A stretch of DNA of 64,000 bases from Caldalkalibacillus mannanilyticus JCM 10596 (GTDB taxonomy: Bacteria > Bacillota > Bacilli > Caldalkalibacillales > JCM-10596). The notes beneath the pieces were generated by a model. That model had not been told where the DNA came from and did not search any database. It saw only the letters and a program-made list of their open reading frames with translations. Of the stretch, positions 36,456 through 45,275 are shown one piece after another. The position numbers and the translations under genes were made by a program. Numbering within the stretch: the stretch's first letter is position 1; each line of letters opens with the position of its first letter. The stretch spans positions 1-64,000 of the forward strand of contig NZ_BAMO01000020.1 of the NCBI RefSeq assembly GCF_000615945.1. The letters are read 5' to 3'.

Positions 36456-36538
36456 ACAAGGTAAACAGGAATAGTACAGATGATCGAAAACAAGTAATAC
36501 AGAAGAAGTAGAGACCGTGGAAAGCAAGGTGCAGCCTT

Positions 36539-37852
36539 ATGACAACAAAACATGAACAGATTATTCATCATATCCAATCCTTAGAGGTTGGAAGTAAAAT
36601 ATCCGTTAGGCAAATTGCGAAGGACTTAGATGTAAGTGAAGGAACGGCATATCGTGCGATCAAGGATGCAGAAACTCAAGGCTATGTCAGTACGATCGGT
36701 AGAGTGGGAACGATAAGGATTGAAAAAAAGAAAAAGCAAAACATTGAAAAGCTGACTTTTGCTGAAATTGTAAATATTGTAGATGGAACCGTTATTGGTG
36801 GGAAAGAAGGTCTTCATAAAACCCTAAGTAAATTTGTGATCGGTGCCATGGAGCTTGAAGCTATGATGAAGTACATCAATGCAGGAAGCTTATTAATTGT
36901 GGGGAACCGTCGCAAGTCTCATAAGCTTTCTATTGAGCAAGGAGCTGCCGTTCTCATTACAGGTGGCTTCGATACGACAGAAGAAGTGAAGAACTTAGCT
37001 GATCAGCTTGAGTTACCGATTATTTCTTCATCCTATGACACATTTACGGTCGCTTCGATGATTAACAGAGCCATTTATGATCGACTGATCAAGAAGGAAA
37101 TTATGCTGATTGAGGATATCTTAACACCTCTTGAGCTAACCCATTATTTGATGACCTCTGATCCCATCGAAGCGTGGTATAAGATGAGTGAAGAAACGAG
37201 ACACGGGCGTTATCCTGTTGTGGATGAACACCTGAAGGTACAAGGAATTGTGACAGCCAAAGATATTATTGGCAATCCTCCGAATACCAGTCTAGAGAGG
37301 GTCATGACCAAACAACCGATTGTCGTATCACCGAAAACATCTGTGGCTTCAGCCGCTCATATTATGGTCTGGGAAGGCATTGAACTGCTGCCAGTCGTTG
37401 ATTCACATCGAAGGCTTCTGGGGATTATTAGTCGTCAGGATGTATTGAAGGCGATGCAATATATTCAGAATCAACCTCAGATTGGTGAAACATTTGAGGA
37501 TTTAATTACTTCCTCTTTTGAAGAAATTGTAGATGGAAAGAATCTGATCTTCAAAGGCTTTATCTCACCACAGATGACCAATCATTTAGGAACTCTGTCA
37601 AGCGGAATCCTAACCACATTGCTTCAAGAAGCCGGCAATCGAGCCTTGCGTCGTCAGAAAAAGGGAGATCTAGTAGCAGAGAATCTTTCGATCTATTATC
37701 TTAAGCCTGTCCAGATTGAAACGGAAATTGAAATTAGACCCCATGTTATTGAATTAAGTCGAAAGTTTGGAAAGCTTGATATAGAGGTGTTTCATGAAGG
37801 GCAGCTAGTAGCCAAGGGAATGATGAGTGCTCAGTTGATTGACCGGTCATAG
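36539..37852 (+). CDS. ytoI: YtoI-like regulator: HTH, DRTGG, CBS pair and hotdog domains
   Basis: A 437-residue protein, the length of YtoI. A GntR/DeoR-like winged HTH (residues 1-60, KISVRQIAKDLDVSEGTAYRAI) is followed by a DRTGG domain (about 70-175), two CBS domains (about 190-305, with RHGRYPVVDEHLKVQGIVTAKD and ELLPVVDSHRRLLGIISRQD) and a C-terminal thioesterase-type hotdog domain (about 330-430). CBS pairs usually bind adenosine nucleotides such as AMP, ATP or c-di-AMP. Its target is not known to me. The nearby ytpI-like gene on the opposite strand matches the B. subtilis neighbourhood. Confidence 0.88.
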   Translation: MTTKHEQIIHHIQSLEVGSKISVRQIAKDLDVSEGTAYRAIKDAETQGYVSTIGRVGTIRIEKKKKQNIEKLTFAEIVNIVDGTVIGGKEGLHKTLSKFVIGAMELEAMMKYINAGSLLIVGNRRKSHKLSIEQGAAVLITGGFDTTEEVKNLADQLELPIISSSYDTFTVASMINRAIYDRLIKKEIMLIEDILTPLELTHYLMTSDPIEAWYKMSEETRHGRYPVVDEHLKVQGIVTAKDIIGNPPNTSLERVMTKQPIVVSPKTSVASAAHIMVWEGIELLPVVDSHRRLLGIISRQDVLKAMQYIQNQPQIGETFEDLITSSFEEIVDGKNLIFKGFISPQMTNHLGTLSSGILTTLLQEAGNRALRRQKKGDLVAENLSIYYLKPVQIETEIEIRPHVIELSRKFGKLDIEVFHEGQLVAKGMMSAQLIDRS

Positions 37853-37893
37853 TTAGAAGCGAGAATACAAAAGTGAATAGAAATAGGATCAAG

Positions 37894-37950
37894 CAAAAAA
37901 AGCAAAAGTAACAGGTGACGAACTTACTTCCTGTTATTCTTGCTTTTTTA
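37894..37950. terminator. Bidirectional terminator
   Basis: AAAAAAGCAA-GTAACAG pairs with CTGTTA-TTGCTTTTTT around a loop of about 15 bases. It sits between ytoI and the convergent ytpI-like gene. Confidence 0.8.
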
Positions 37951-37995
37951 TGTTCTAAGTTTTCAATTTCTTTGACCGTATCCTTGGTGTATTGG

Positions 37996-38301
37996 TTACT
38001 TCTCTGATAAGTGTGGCAAAGAAGCCTTGTAATTTCGAATACCCATCAAGAGGTTAAACAATCCAAGCCCTAGAAAGAGAAGACCGACAAAGATTCTCCA
38101 GCCTGAAAGCTCTATGCCGAAGGTGAAAAGCTGTATGGACCCAAGAGCCAGAAGCATGGTTCCCATTGAGATATTCACCTTGGCACTATAAAATTTCATG
38201 ACGTTATAATTTCTTTGTTTTCGATACTGCCTTGTTTTAGCACTGTAGAAAATGGATAGACCGGCTGAAAAGGCAGCAATACATGATAAAATGATACTCA
38301 T
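37996..38301 (-). CDS. ytpI: YtpI-like small membrane protein
   Basis: A 101-residue integral membrane protein with three hydrophobic helices. It has a conserved basic cytoplasmic loop (FYSAKTRQYRKQRNYNVMKF), then ISMGTMLLALGSIQLF and IFVGLLFLGLGLFNLLMG. This pattern and its place beside ytoI match the YtpI family. Function unknown. ATG 38301 has AAGGGTG 8 bases upstream; two earlier Mets are possible. Confidence 0.75.
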   Translation of the reverse strand: MSIILSCIAAFSAGLSIFYSAKTRQYRKQRNYNVMKFYSAKVNISMGTMLLALGSIQLFTFGIELSGWRIFVGLLFLGLGLFNLLMGIRNYKASLPHLSEK

Positions 38302-38625
38302 AGACATCACCCTTAAAAAGACATACTGAGAACTTCTCTCACCTATTGTACATGTTCTCTGATAAAAAGGAAATAAGACACGGTCAAAAAATGATTCATT
38401 TTTTTAAAAAAAAGGTCATTCATGGGTCTATTTACTTAGATAGTAACAATTTTTCAAAAAATTTGATCAGAAGAAGATACTTTTGTAATGGAGTGAAGAA
38501 AAAAATAGGACTATATTCATGCGGAATTTTCTGAAAATAAATGGTTCGATCGGTCAGTGTCATTTTTTGTCGAATAATCTTATACTAAGACTATCAAATC
38601 AGATTCGGACAACAAACGTTGCAGA
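38302..38625. other. Intergenic stretch before the Tad-locus riboswitch
   Basis: About 320 bases with no credible gene. A TATACT -10-like box lies at 38580-38585, about 40 bases before the aptamer. No good -35 could be assigned. Confidence 0.5.
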
Positions 38626-38723
38626 ATCTCGATAAAGGCAAAACTAACGAAAGTTAGTGACGCAAAGCTACAGGGGCTAAGGTGTTCTCAAAACGGGACA
38701 CTAAGCCAGCCAGTTACCGAAAG
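38626..38723 (+). ncRNA. Cyclic di-GMP-I (GEMM-I) riboswitch, leader of the Tad operon
   Basis: Signature elements appear in order: AAAGGCAAAACTAAC, a GAAA-capped stem (CTAAC GAAA GTTAG), GACGCAAAGCTACAGGGGCTAAGG, a P3-like stem (GGTGT...ACACT), then AAGCCAGCCAGTTACCG. It precedes the DUF192 gene and the Flp pilin operon. The 3' end TTACCGAAAG (38714-38723) is perfectly complementary to CTTTCGGTAA (38750-38759) in a downstream hairpin, a ready-made switch. Confidence 0.93.
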
Positions 38724-38743
38724 ATATGAGGCGTTTTTTCTAT

Positions 38744-38768
38744 ACCCTCCTTTCGGTAAAGGCAGGGT
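38744..38768 (+). promoter_or_regulatory. Expression-platform hairpin of the c-di-GMP riboswitch
   Basis: ACCCTCCTTT pairs with AAAGG-C-AGGGT around a CGGT loop, with one bulged C, followed by TTATTT. Its 5' arm and loop are complementary to the aptamer 3' end, so the two folds exclude each other. The weak T-run makes a true terminator uncertain. Confidence 0.65.
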
Positions 38769-38794
38769 TATTTCACGTACAGGAGGTGACATTG

Positions 38795-39142
38795 TTGAAG
38801 CTCATTCATGTAGGGACAGGCCAAGTAATTGCACAACAGGTAAGCATAGCTCAAACGTTTTTCAAAAGACTAAAGGGGCTGATGTTTACCAGAGAATTAC
38901 CTCAAGGCCATGCCCTTCATCTTACACCCTGCCGTTCGATTCACACATTTTTCATGAACTACAGCATTGATGTACTCTATCTAAATGAACAATGGAGAAT
39001 TGTATACACTGAAGAACATGTTGCACCACGGAAGTTTGGTAAGCAGTGCCCAGAAGCTATTTCGGTAGTAGAGCTGACAGCAGGAAGTATACAACATTAT
39101 GGTTTAGAGGTTGAAGATGAACTTCTATTCGTAAAAGAATAG
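38795..39142 (+). CDS. DUF192 family protein at the head of the Tad locus
   Basis: A 115-residue DUF192 protein: FFKRLKGLMFTRELPQGHAL, HLTPCRSIHTFFMNYSIDV and LYLNEQWRIVYTEEHVAPRK are family hallmarks, ending with VVELTAGSIQHYGLEVED. The function of DUF192 is unsettled. It occurs both secreted and cytosolic; this one has no signal peptide. TTG 38795 has AGGAGGTG 6 bases upstream. It is the first gene after the c-di-GMP riboswitch, 56 bp before the Flp pilin, and so likely co-regulated with the pilus. Confidence 0.85.
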   Translation: MKLIHVGTGQVIAQQVSIAQTFFKRLKGLMFTRELPQGHALHLTPCRSIHTFFMNYSIDVLYLNEQWRIVYTEEHVAPRKFGKQCPEAISVVELTAGSIQHYGLEVEDELLFVKE

Positions 39143-39198
39143 GCGATAAGCACAGCATGACCATTGACAAAAACAAACATGAAAAAGGAGCGATTTCA

Positions 39199-39375
39199 AT
39201 GTTAAACAAATTAAAAGGATTAGTAGTAGAAGAGCAAGGACAAGGGATGACTGAGTATGGTTTGGTTCTAGGAATTATTGCCGTAGCTGCCGTAGCAGCG
39301 ATGGTTGCACTGAGAGCACAGATCATTGAAATGTTCGAGGATGTTGTAACACTTGTAACGGGTCGCCCTAGCTAA
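39199..39375 (+). CDS. flp: Flp family type IVb pilin
   Basis: A 58-residue prepilin: short basic leader MLNKLKGLVVEEQG, then QGMTEYGLVLGIIAVAAVAA. This is the type IVb signature of G, then Glu at +5 and Tyr at +6, beginning a hydrophobic helix. It is cleaved by the prepilin peptidase encoded next and assembled into Tad pili for surface adhesion. ATG 39199 follows AAAGGAG. A hairpin at 39430 separates it from the rest of the operon, which fits the high pilin level needed. Confidence 0.95.
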   Translation: MLNKLKGLVVEEQGQGMTEYGLVLGIIAVAAVAAMVALRAQIIEMFEDVVTLVTGRPS

Positions 39376-39429
39376 TAGACCCCTTACATTCTGCCCTTAT
39401 ATATCTTTTTAATCTAAAATGAAAAACAG

Positions 39430-39462
39430 GAAAAGAGTCCTACGTTAAGTAGGGCTCTTTTC
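39430..39462 (+). terminator. Partial terminator after flp
   Basis: AAAAGAGTCCTAC pairs with GTAGGGCTCTTTT (G-U included) around a 5-base loop with a T-run. It lies within the Tad operon and would set a high pilin to machinery ratio. Confidence 0.8.
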
Positions 39463-39488
39463 AAAAACAAGGAAGTGAGGGAATCGTT

Positions 39489-40013
39489 ATGTGGTTTGAT
39501 GTTGTACTAGTAACGATTTTAGTCATTTGTGTTATCACGGATTTAAAAAGCAGAAAAATCTACAATAAAGTGATTTTTCCCGGACTTCTCATTGCTCTTT
39601 TTTCTCAAGTACTACTACACGGCTGGGCTGGGTTAGGTACAGCGATGGTTGGGTTTATGATCGGGCTCGGCATCCTATTGATTCCTTATTTATTAGGAGG
39701 AATGGGAGCTGGTGATGTGAAGCTCCTCGCTTTAATTGGAGCGTTGAAGGGGAGTCACTTTGTTTTGGAAACCGCATTTTATATGGCATTGATCGGGGCT
39801 TTGATGGCTGTGGTGATTCTGCTTTTCCATCCTCAGGTGATTCGACGAGTGAAAGAGCTTGTATACTTCTGCTATGGTATGAGACATGGAATCAAGCTGC
39901 CAATGACTAGCTTTCGCCAAGGCAAGCTTTCTGCTACCTATCCGTATGGAGTAGCAATTGCAGGAGGGGCGATCATGAGCTTATTTTTAGAAGGGATGAA
40001 TGTCCTATGGTAA
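39489..40013 (+). CDS. tadV: Prepilin peptidase TadV/CpaA (A24 family)
   Basis: A 174-residue polytopic membrane aspartyl protease. The first catalytic Asp is in VITDLKSRKIYN (near residue 18) and the second in the GxGD motif MGAGDVKLLALIG (near residue 78). About six hydrophobic helices. It processes the Flp pilin and probably TadE. It lacks the N-methylation domain of PilD, as usual for Tad systems. The gene overlaps the next by 7 bases. Confidence 0.93.
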   Translation: MWFDVVLVTILVICVITDLKSRKIYNKVIFPGLLIALFSQVLLHGWAGLGTAMVGFMIGLGILLIPYLLGGMGAGDVKLLALIGALKGSHFVLETAFYMALIGALMAVVILLFHPQVIRRVKELVYFCYGMRHGIKLPMTSFRQGKLSATYPYGVAIAGGAIMSLFLEGMNVLW

Positions 40014-40390
40014 AAGAGGAAAAGGGTCAATCCCTAATTGAATTTGCTTTGGTTCTGCCCCTGCTTTTGCTTTTACTAGTTGGAATCTTTGACTTTGGCA
40101 GAATCATTTATTCTTACATGCATTTGCATATTACAGCTCAAGAAACGGTTCGACTAGGTGGATTGGGAAGAACAGATGCTGAGATGACTGCCTTTGCTCG
40201 GCAACTGAACCATCTCGGAAATTCGAATCAATTAAAGGTAACGGTTTCTCCTTCAGACAGTACAAGAAGATCAGGGGGGTATGTCACCGTTACGCTTGAA
40301 TATCCCGTGAATTATGTAACACCAATGCTTTCACGGATTCTTCCTTCCCCTCTTATGATAAAAACAGATTCGACGATTCGAGTTGAGTAA
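40007..40390 (+). CDS. tadE: TadE-like minor pilin
   Basis: 127 residues: EEKGQSLIEFALVLPLLLLL near the N-terminus is the TadE-like signature, G then Glu five residues later before a hydrophobic helix. A FDFGRIIYSYMHLHITAQE segment and a beta-rich C-terminal domain follow. TadE pseudopilins are cleaved by the same peptidase. It overlaps tadV by 7 bases. Confidence 0.92.
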   Translation: MVKEEKGQSLIEFALVLPLLLLLLVGIFDFGRIIYSYMHLHITAQETVRLGGLGRTDAEMTAFARQLNHLGNSNQLKVTVSPSDSTRRSGGYVTVTLEYPVNYVTPMLSRILPSPLMIKTDSTIRVE

Positions 40391-40402
40391 GGAGGAGCTA
40401 GA

Positions 40403-41332
40403 GTGTGGAAGCCAGATTGCAGGACGAAGAAACATCTTGTCTATGAACAAAGAGGAAGTGCGACGCTGCTCACCATCCTTTCCATGCTTGGTTTACTAGC
40501 GATTGCCGGACTGGCGATTGATGGAGGAAGCTTGTATATGATGAAGAGCCATTTACAGAAGACAGCCAATGCTGCGGCTCTTTCAGGTGCACAGGAGCTG
40601 ACCAATAGCGAAACGGCTGTCAGAAATGTGGTGCAACGAATCGTTAATGACCACAGGGAGCAAGAGAGCTTACGTGAAGTAAATATCACCATGCGCAATC
40701 GGGTGAATGTTCGCTTAGAAAAAGAAATACCGTTGACGTTTATGAGTATTTTTGGCTGGTCCTCTACACCTGTCAGGGTTTCAGCCACAGCTGAGATAGG
40801 GACAATGGGACGAGCTCATGGAGCGGCACCCCTAGGGATAGATGAGTCGATTCAGCTTGAGTTTTACAAAAACTATGAACTAAAAGTAGATGAAACAGGT
40901 GTAGACACGGGTAATTTTGGGGTGTTGGCACTCGGAGGTGGGGGAGCTAAAACCTATGAAGATAATTTGATTCATGGCTACCAAAATGAGGTGAAGGTTA
41001 ACGACATTATCCCGACACAGACAGGAAATATTGCAGGAAAAACAAGAGTAGGAGTCAATGCGCGGATTACAGCCTGTCCTTACCTTAAGGGGGAAACGCA
41101 TTATCGAGATTGTCCGAGAGTGATTCTGATCCCGGTTTATCAGCCGCATAATCATAATCAAAATCAAATGAAGGAAATTAAGGTGAAGGGATTTGCGTAT
41201 TTCTATATCCTAGACCCTATGAATGGAAACGACAAGACAATTAAGGGAATGTTCATTCAACGTGCAGGAGTTGGGTTTGTGGACCCAAGCTTGGTAGATA
41301 AAGGCGCATATAGTATTAGACTAACGGAGTAG
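40403..41332 (+). CDS. tadG: TadG-like pilus assembly protein (Tad domain)
   Basis: 309 residues. The N-terminal Tad domain reads YEQRGSATLLTILSMLGLLA then AGLAIDGGSLYMMKSHLQKTAN with AADAAALSGA-type ANAAALSGAQEL, the classical putative TadG Flp-assembly motif. A secreted beta-rich domain of about 230 residues follows (AEIGTMGRAHGAAPLGID...). GTG 40403 follows GGAGGAG by 7 bases. It is positioned 12 bp after tadE in the operon. Confidence 0.88.
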   Translation: MWKPDCRTKKHLVYEQRGSATLLTILSMLGLLAIAGLAIDGGSLYMMKSHLQKTANAAALSGAQELTNSETAVRNVVQRIVNDHREQESLREVNITMRNRVNVRLEKEIPLTFMSIFGWSSTPVRVSATAEIGTMGRAHGAAPLGIDESIQLEFYKNYELKVDETGVDTGNFGVLALGGGGAKTYEDNLIHGYQNEVKVNDIIPTQTGNIAGKTRVGVNARITACPYLKGETHYRDCPRVILIPVYQPHNHNQNQMKEIKVKGFAYFYILDPMNGNDKTIKGMFIQRAGVGFVDPSLVDKGAYSIRLTE

Positions 41333-41340
41333 GTGATGAA

Positions 41341-42042
41341 ATGAAGACAAAGCTATTACTTACATTAGCCATCGTCATGGGCTTAGTGACAACCTATTTA
41401 TTCTATCACTATTTGAAGCAATTTGATGTCGAAACAATCAAGAATGAGAGTATGGTCAATGTAGTTGTAGCAAAACAAAGCATCAAGGGAAATCAACGAG
41501 TCACCTCAGAGATGCTTGAATTAAAGGAGGTCCCAGAAGCCGCTCTGCATGAACAAACCATTCGTGAATTGCATGAGGTGGTGGGGAAATATACGACGGC
41601 AGCGATTGAAGCGGGAGAACCTCTGTTACAGCATCGGGTAAAAAGTGAGATGGAAGAGAATCTCTATGTCTCTCGCAAGGTGAAAGAGGGCTATCGGGCT
41701 GTATCTGTTGGAGTGAATTTTGTTCAATCGGTTTCCACGCTTATTGAGCCAGAGGATGATGTGGATGTGATTGCGACAGAGGTCAAGGGCAGCGGAGACC
41801 AGAAGGAAGTGCTGACGCAGCTTCTTTTACCGAGAGTAAGAGTTCTGGCAGTGGGGAGAAAAATGCTGGAGCCACAAGAGGATGAGGAGTATGTCGAATA
41901 TAGTTCCGTTACCTTGGAGCTAACGGCTACGGATGCTGTGAGGCTGGTGAATGCAGCAGAAAAAGGAACGATTCAATTAACCTTGTATCAGCGAGTGATT
42001 GAATCTGGGGAGGCAGCAGCCCATGACAAGACAACAAACTAA
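41341..42042 (+). CDS. cpaB: Flp pilus assembly protein CpaB/RcpC (SAF domain)
   Basis: 233 residues: one N-terminal membrane helix (LLLTLAIVMGLVTTYLFYHY), then a SAF domain (VVVAKQSIKGNQRVTSEMLELKEVPEAAL, near 40-70) and a C-terminal domain with YRAVSVGVNFVQSV and EPEDDVDVIAT. In Tad systems CpaB/RcpC is a periplasmic or cell-wall side pilus component, and its place in Gram-positives is outside the membrane. Its end overlaps the next gene by 20 bases. Confidence 0.9.
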   Translation: MKTKLLLTLAIVMGLVTTYLFYHYLKQFDVETIKNESMVNVVVAKQSIKGNQRVTSEMLELKEVPEAALHEQTIRELHEVVGKYTTAAIEAGEPLLQHRVKSEMEENLYVSRKVKEGYRAVSVGVNFVQSVSTLIEPEDDVDVIATEVKGSGDQKEVLTQLLLPRVRVLAVGRKMLEPQEDEEYVEYSSVTLELTATDAVRLVNAAEKGTIQLTLYQRVIESGEAAAHDKTTN

Positions 42043-42877
42043 TCCAGAGGAAAACAAAAAACATCATCGTGGGGAAATGATTGTTGTCTGTAGTGCCAAA
42101 GGAGGAGTGGGCAAAACAGTCTTAAGTGTCAATTTAGCTGTGGCATTGTCTAAGAAAAACATTCAGGTCAGCGTGTTAGATGGCGATTATCAATTTGGGG
42201 ATGTGACTCTTGCTATGGATTTACATTCCACCTTCACCATCAAGGATATCGTTGAAGGCTTAGATACCTTAGATGAATATAGCATGGCTAGCTACCTAAG
42301 CAGGCATGAAAGTGGAGTGAAGGTCTTAAGTGCACCAGATCGTCCAGAATATGCCGATTTAGTTACCCCTGCTGTGACGGAAAAGGTGATCAATCTATTG
42401 TTAAAGCAAAATGATTATGTGGTTGTCGATACAGGAGTTGGCTTCCATGATAACTCCCTACAGTTTGTAGAGAAGGCAGATCAAATTCTGATTGTAACCA
42501 ACTTAGAAATGGCAACCCTCAAAAACACGAAATTAATGTTAGAAACGCTGGAGGTACTAGGACTGAAAAACAAGGTGCAGGTGGTGATCAATCGTTCAAC
42601 CATGGAAAGTGTGATTCAAGCGGCTGATGTACCGGAGATCTTGGATGAAGAAACGCCTATTTTTATCCCTAATGATTTCCAGCTTGTTTCTCAATCTCTG
42701 AATATCGGGATTCCTTTCGTACTCAAGCATGGGAAAACGGAAGTGGCAAAAGCGATTTTTAAAATGGCTGAACAAATTTCATCCAGAAGAGAGATCAGCT
42801 TTATTAAGACGAAAGAGCCATCATTGCTCCAAAAATTATTTACGAAAACCACTCGGGTAAAGGAGAGATCAGAGTGA
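42023..42877 (+). CDS. cpaE: CpaE/TadZ-like MinD-family ATPase
   Basis: 284 residues with a deviant Walker A, VVCSAKGGVGKTVLSVNLA (residues 22-40), a VLDGDYQFGDVTLAMDL switch region, and VVVDTGVGFHD. It lacks the N-terminal receiver-like domain of Caulobacter CpaE, as is common in Firmicutes. It is expected to position the Tad apparatus. ATG 42023 follows GGGGAGG inside the end of cpaB. The stop overlaps the next start (GTGA). Confidence 0.92.
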   Translation: MTRQQTNPEENKKHHRGEMIVVCSAKGGVGKTVLSVNLAVALSKKNIQVSVLDGDYQFGDVTLAMDLHSTFTIKDIVEGLDTLDEYSMASYLSRHESGVKVLSAPDRPEYADLVTPAVTEKVINLLLKQNDYVVVDTGVGFHDNSLQFVEKADQILIVTNLEMATLKNTKLMLETLEVLGLKNKVQVVINRSTMESVIQAADVPEILDEETPIFIPNDFQLVSQSLNIGIPFVLKHGKTEVAKAIFKMAEQISSRREISFIKTKEPSLLQKLFTKTTRVKERSE

Positions 42878-44313
42878 GTCTACTTAATAGGATTCAAGCC
42901 AAAGCTCAAGAAAGACAACCAGAGGGTCCTATCTCTTCAGAAACAGAGAGCGTGGATCTGATTCCTCAACCGAAAGCAGCCAAAAAGGATTTGTTCTCTT
43001 CGTTTCGAGAAGGAAAACGTCCGGATGCTTCTCCCAAAGCTCCACCTGCCCATGTGACCAAGCATCAAGAATTGAAGAATCGACTTCATAAGCAGATTAT
43101 GAATGAAATGAAGGATGAAGAAATTGAGAATATCATTCCTAAGCTTGATGCAATGGCTATTGAAATTATCAAGGAAGATGAGGCATTTCGAGGGAGTATT
43201 GATCGGAAAAAGGTCGTAGAGGAAATCGTAAATGATTTAACGGGATTTGGTCCCATTAATCCCCTGCTATTAGATCCTGAAGTCACAGAGGTTATGGTTA
43301 ATGGACCCCGACAGGTCTATGTTGAGAAAAAGGGGAAAATCGAGCTCAGCTATGTTCAATTTCGGGACGATGAGCATGTGATGAATGTAATTGAGAAGAT
43401 AGTCGCTCCTATTGGAAGGCGAATTGATGAAAGCAGTCCCATGGTCGATGCGCGTCTACCAGATGGTTCGCGTGTTAATGCTATTATTCCGCCACTTGCA
43501 TTAAATGGTCCGACGATCACGATTCGAAAGTTTTCGAAAGACCCTTTTACCGTAGATAATCTCCTTCAATTTGGGACAATGACCAGAGAAATGGCGACTT
43601 TCTTAGAAGCCTGTGTTAAGGCGAAGTTGAATATATTTGTCAGTGGTGGAACGGGTTCAGGAAAAACAACGACCCTGAATGTACTCTCCTCCTTCATTCC
43701 TGATGATGAGCGGATTATTACAATTGAAGATGCTGCGGAACTTCAATTAGGACAAGAGCATGTCGTTTCCTTAGAAACACGACCACCCAATATTGAGGGA
43801 AAGGGTGGCATTAGTATTCGCGATCTAGTTCGAAATTCTTTACGGATGAGGCCAGAACGAATTGTTATCGGAGAGGTTCGTGGCGGAGAAGCCTTAGACA
43901 TGCTTCAAGCGATGAACACAGGACATGACGGTTCACTTGCAACAGGTCACTCGAATAGTCCACGAGATATGATCTCTCGCTTAGAAACGATGGTCTTAAT
44001 GGCTGGAATTGAACTGCCTGTCAGAGCGATTCGGGAACAGATTGCTGGAGCAGTTGATGTGATAATCCAACAGTCTAGGCTCAAGGACGGAAGCCGAAAA
44101 ATCATAAATATTACGGAGGTTCAGGGATTAGAAGGAGATGTGATTGTATTACAGGATATCTTTGTTTTCAAGCAGGAGGGAATTGACACCCAAGGGAAAA
44201 TGATCGGTCGTTTGCTGCCTACAGGGGTGCGCCCAAAATTCTATGACAGACTGGAATCTTCAGGTATCCACATTCCCGCTTCAGTCTTTGTCGATGAGGA
44301 GGATTGGAGCTGA
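42874..44313 (+). CDS. cpaF: Tad/CpaF secretion ATPase
   Basis: 479 residues. A variable N-terminus is followed by the helical all-alpha domain ([20 protein letters not shown]) and the ATPase core: Walker [16 protein letters not shown] near residue 260, Asp box [15 protein letters not shown], Walker [17 protein letters not shown] and His box [13 protein letters not shown]. It powers pilus assembly at the membrane. GTG 42874 overlaps the cpaE stop. Its own stop overlaps the tadB ATG by one base. Confidence 0.96.
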   Translation: MSLLNRIQAKAQERQPEGPISSETESVDLIPQPKAAKKDLFSSFREGKRPDASPKAPPAHVTKHQELKNRLHKQIMNEMKDEEIENIIPKLDAMAIEIIKEDEAFRGSIDRKKVVEEIVNDLTGFGPINPLLLDPEVTEVMVNGPRQVYVEKKGKIELSYVQFRDDEHVMNVIEKIVAPIGRRIDESSPMVDARLPDGSRVNAIIPPLALNGPTITIRKFSKDPFTVDNLLQFGTMTREMATFLEACVKAKLNIFVSGGTGSGKTTTLNVLSSFIPDDERIITIEDAAELQLGQEHVVSLETRPPNIEGKGGISIRDLVRNSLRMRPERIVIGEVRGGEALDMLQAMNTGHDGSLATGHSNSPRDMISRLETMVLMAGIELPVRAIREQIAGAVDVIIQQSRLKDGSRKIINITEVQGLEGDVIVLQDIFVFKQEGIDTQGKMIGRLLPTGVRPKFYDRLESSGIHIPASVFVDEEDWS

Positions 44314-45272
44314 TGAAATGGTATCTTATACTCATGGTCTTATTCACTTCCTTTCTCTTTTTTATCTCGATTCTCCAAATGGTTTTCTTCTCCAATAAAC
44401 GAATGGAAAAGAGGATGAAACGCTATCTAGATACGACGGAGAAAACCTTTGATCGTCGTTCTTTTAATATATTTGTACAACTTCAGCTCTATAAGCAGAA
44501 GCTGAGGCATAATCTGCAAAAAAACAGCAGGGATAATAAGCTGGAAAGGTTGCTCAATCAATCAGGGGTTCCCTTGAAGTCAGAGGAATTTGTGATGTTT
44601 CGCTGGATGTCTACCATGATTGGTGGAGGGTTATTCTTCTTTTTTACCGGGAATATAGTCTTTGCTATCCTGGGTATCTTTATAGGCTATATGCTGCCAA
44701 AATGGTGGTTAGTCAAAAAGAAAAAGGATCGTATTCTTAAATTCAATGACTTTCTCCCTGATATGATCACAACCATTGTGGGCTCGTTGCGGGCTGGTTT
44801 CAGTTTTCCGCAAGCATTGAAAACGGTGGCAGAGGAAGCGGATTCCCCTGTGAAAGAAGAGATTGAATGGGTCTTAAAAGAAATGCAATACGGAGCGACC
44901 TTAGATGATGCTTTAGAGGAATTGAAGCTGCGAATGCCGAGTGAGGATCTTGATCTGATGATTCAAGCCATCCTGATTCAAAAACAAGTAGGAGGAAATC
45001 TAGCCACGATCCTAGACACCATTGTAAGTACCATTCGAGATCGCAATAAGATTCAACGTCAGGTTTTGACCCTTACGGCTCAAGGGCGTCTTTCTGGAAT
45101 CGTAATTGGAGCACTTCCTGTTGTATTATGCCTTGTTCTCTACCTCATTGAACCGAATTATATCGGGACTCTTTTTACCCATCCATTAGGCATTGGAATG
45201 ATGATCTTAGGGACCTTTTTCGGGATTATTGGTTTTATAGCGATTCGTAAGATGACAACAATTGAGGTGTAG
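44313..45272 (+). CDS. tadB: Tad inner-membrane platform protein TadB
   Basis: 319 residues: an N-terminal helix, a central helix pair (MIGGGLFFFFTGNIVFAILG), a T2SSF domain (FLPDMITTIVGSLRAGFSFPQALKTV ... DLDLMIQAILIQKQVGGNLA) and two C-terminal helices. It is a homologue of the GspF/PilC platform. ATG 44313 shares one base with the cpaF stop. A GAGGAGG site lies upstream within cpaF. Confidence 0.93.
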   Translation: MKWYLILMVLFTSFLFFISILQMVFFSNKRMEKRMKRYLDTTEKTFDRRSFNIFVQLQLYKQKLRHNLQKNSRDNKLERLLNQSGVPLKSEEFVMFRWMSTMIGGGLFFFFTGNIVFAILGIFIGYMLPKWWLVKKKKDRILKFNDFLPDMITTIVGSLRAGFSFPQALKTVAEEADSPVKEEIEWVLKEMQYGATLDDALEELKLRMPSEDLDLMIQAILIQKQVGGNLATILDTIVSTIRDRNKIQRQVLTLTAQGRLSGIVIGALPVVLCLVLYLIEPNYIGTLFTHPLGIGMMILGTFFGIIGFIAIRKMTTIEV

Positions 45273-45275
45273 CAG

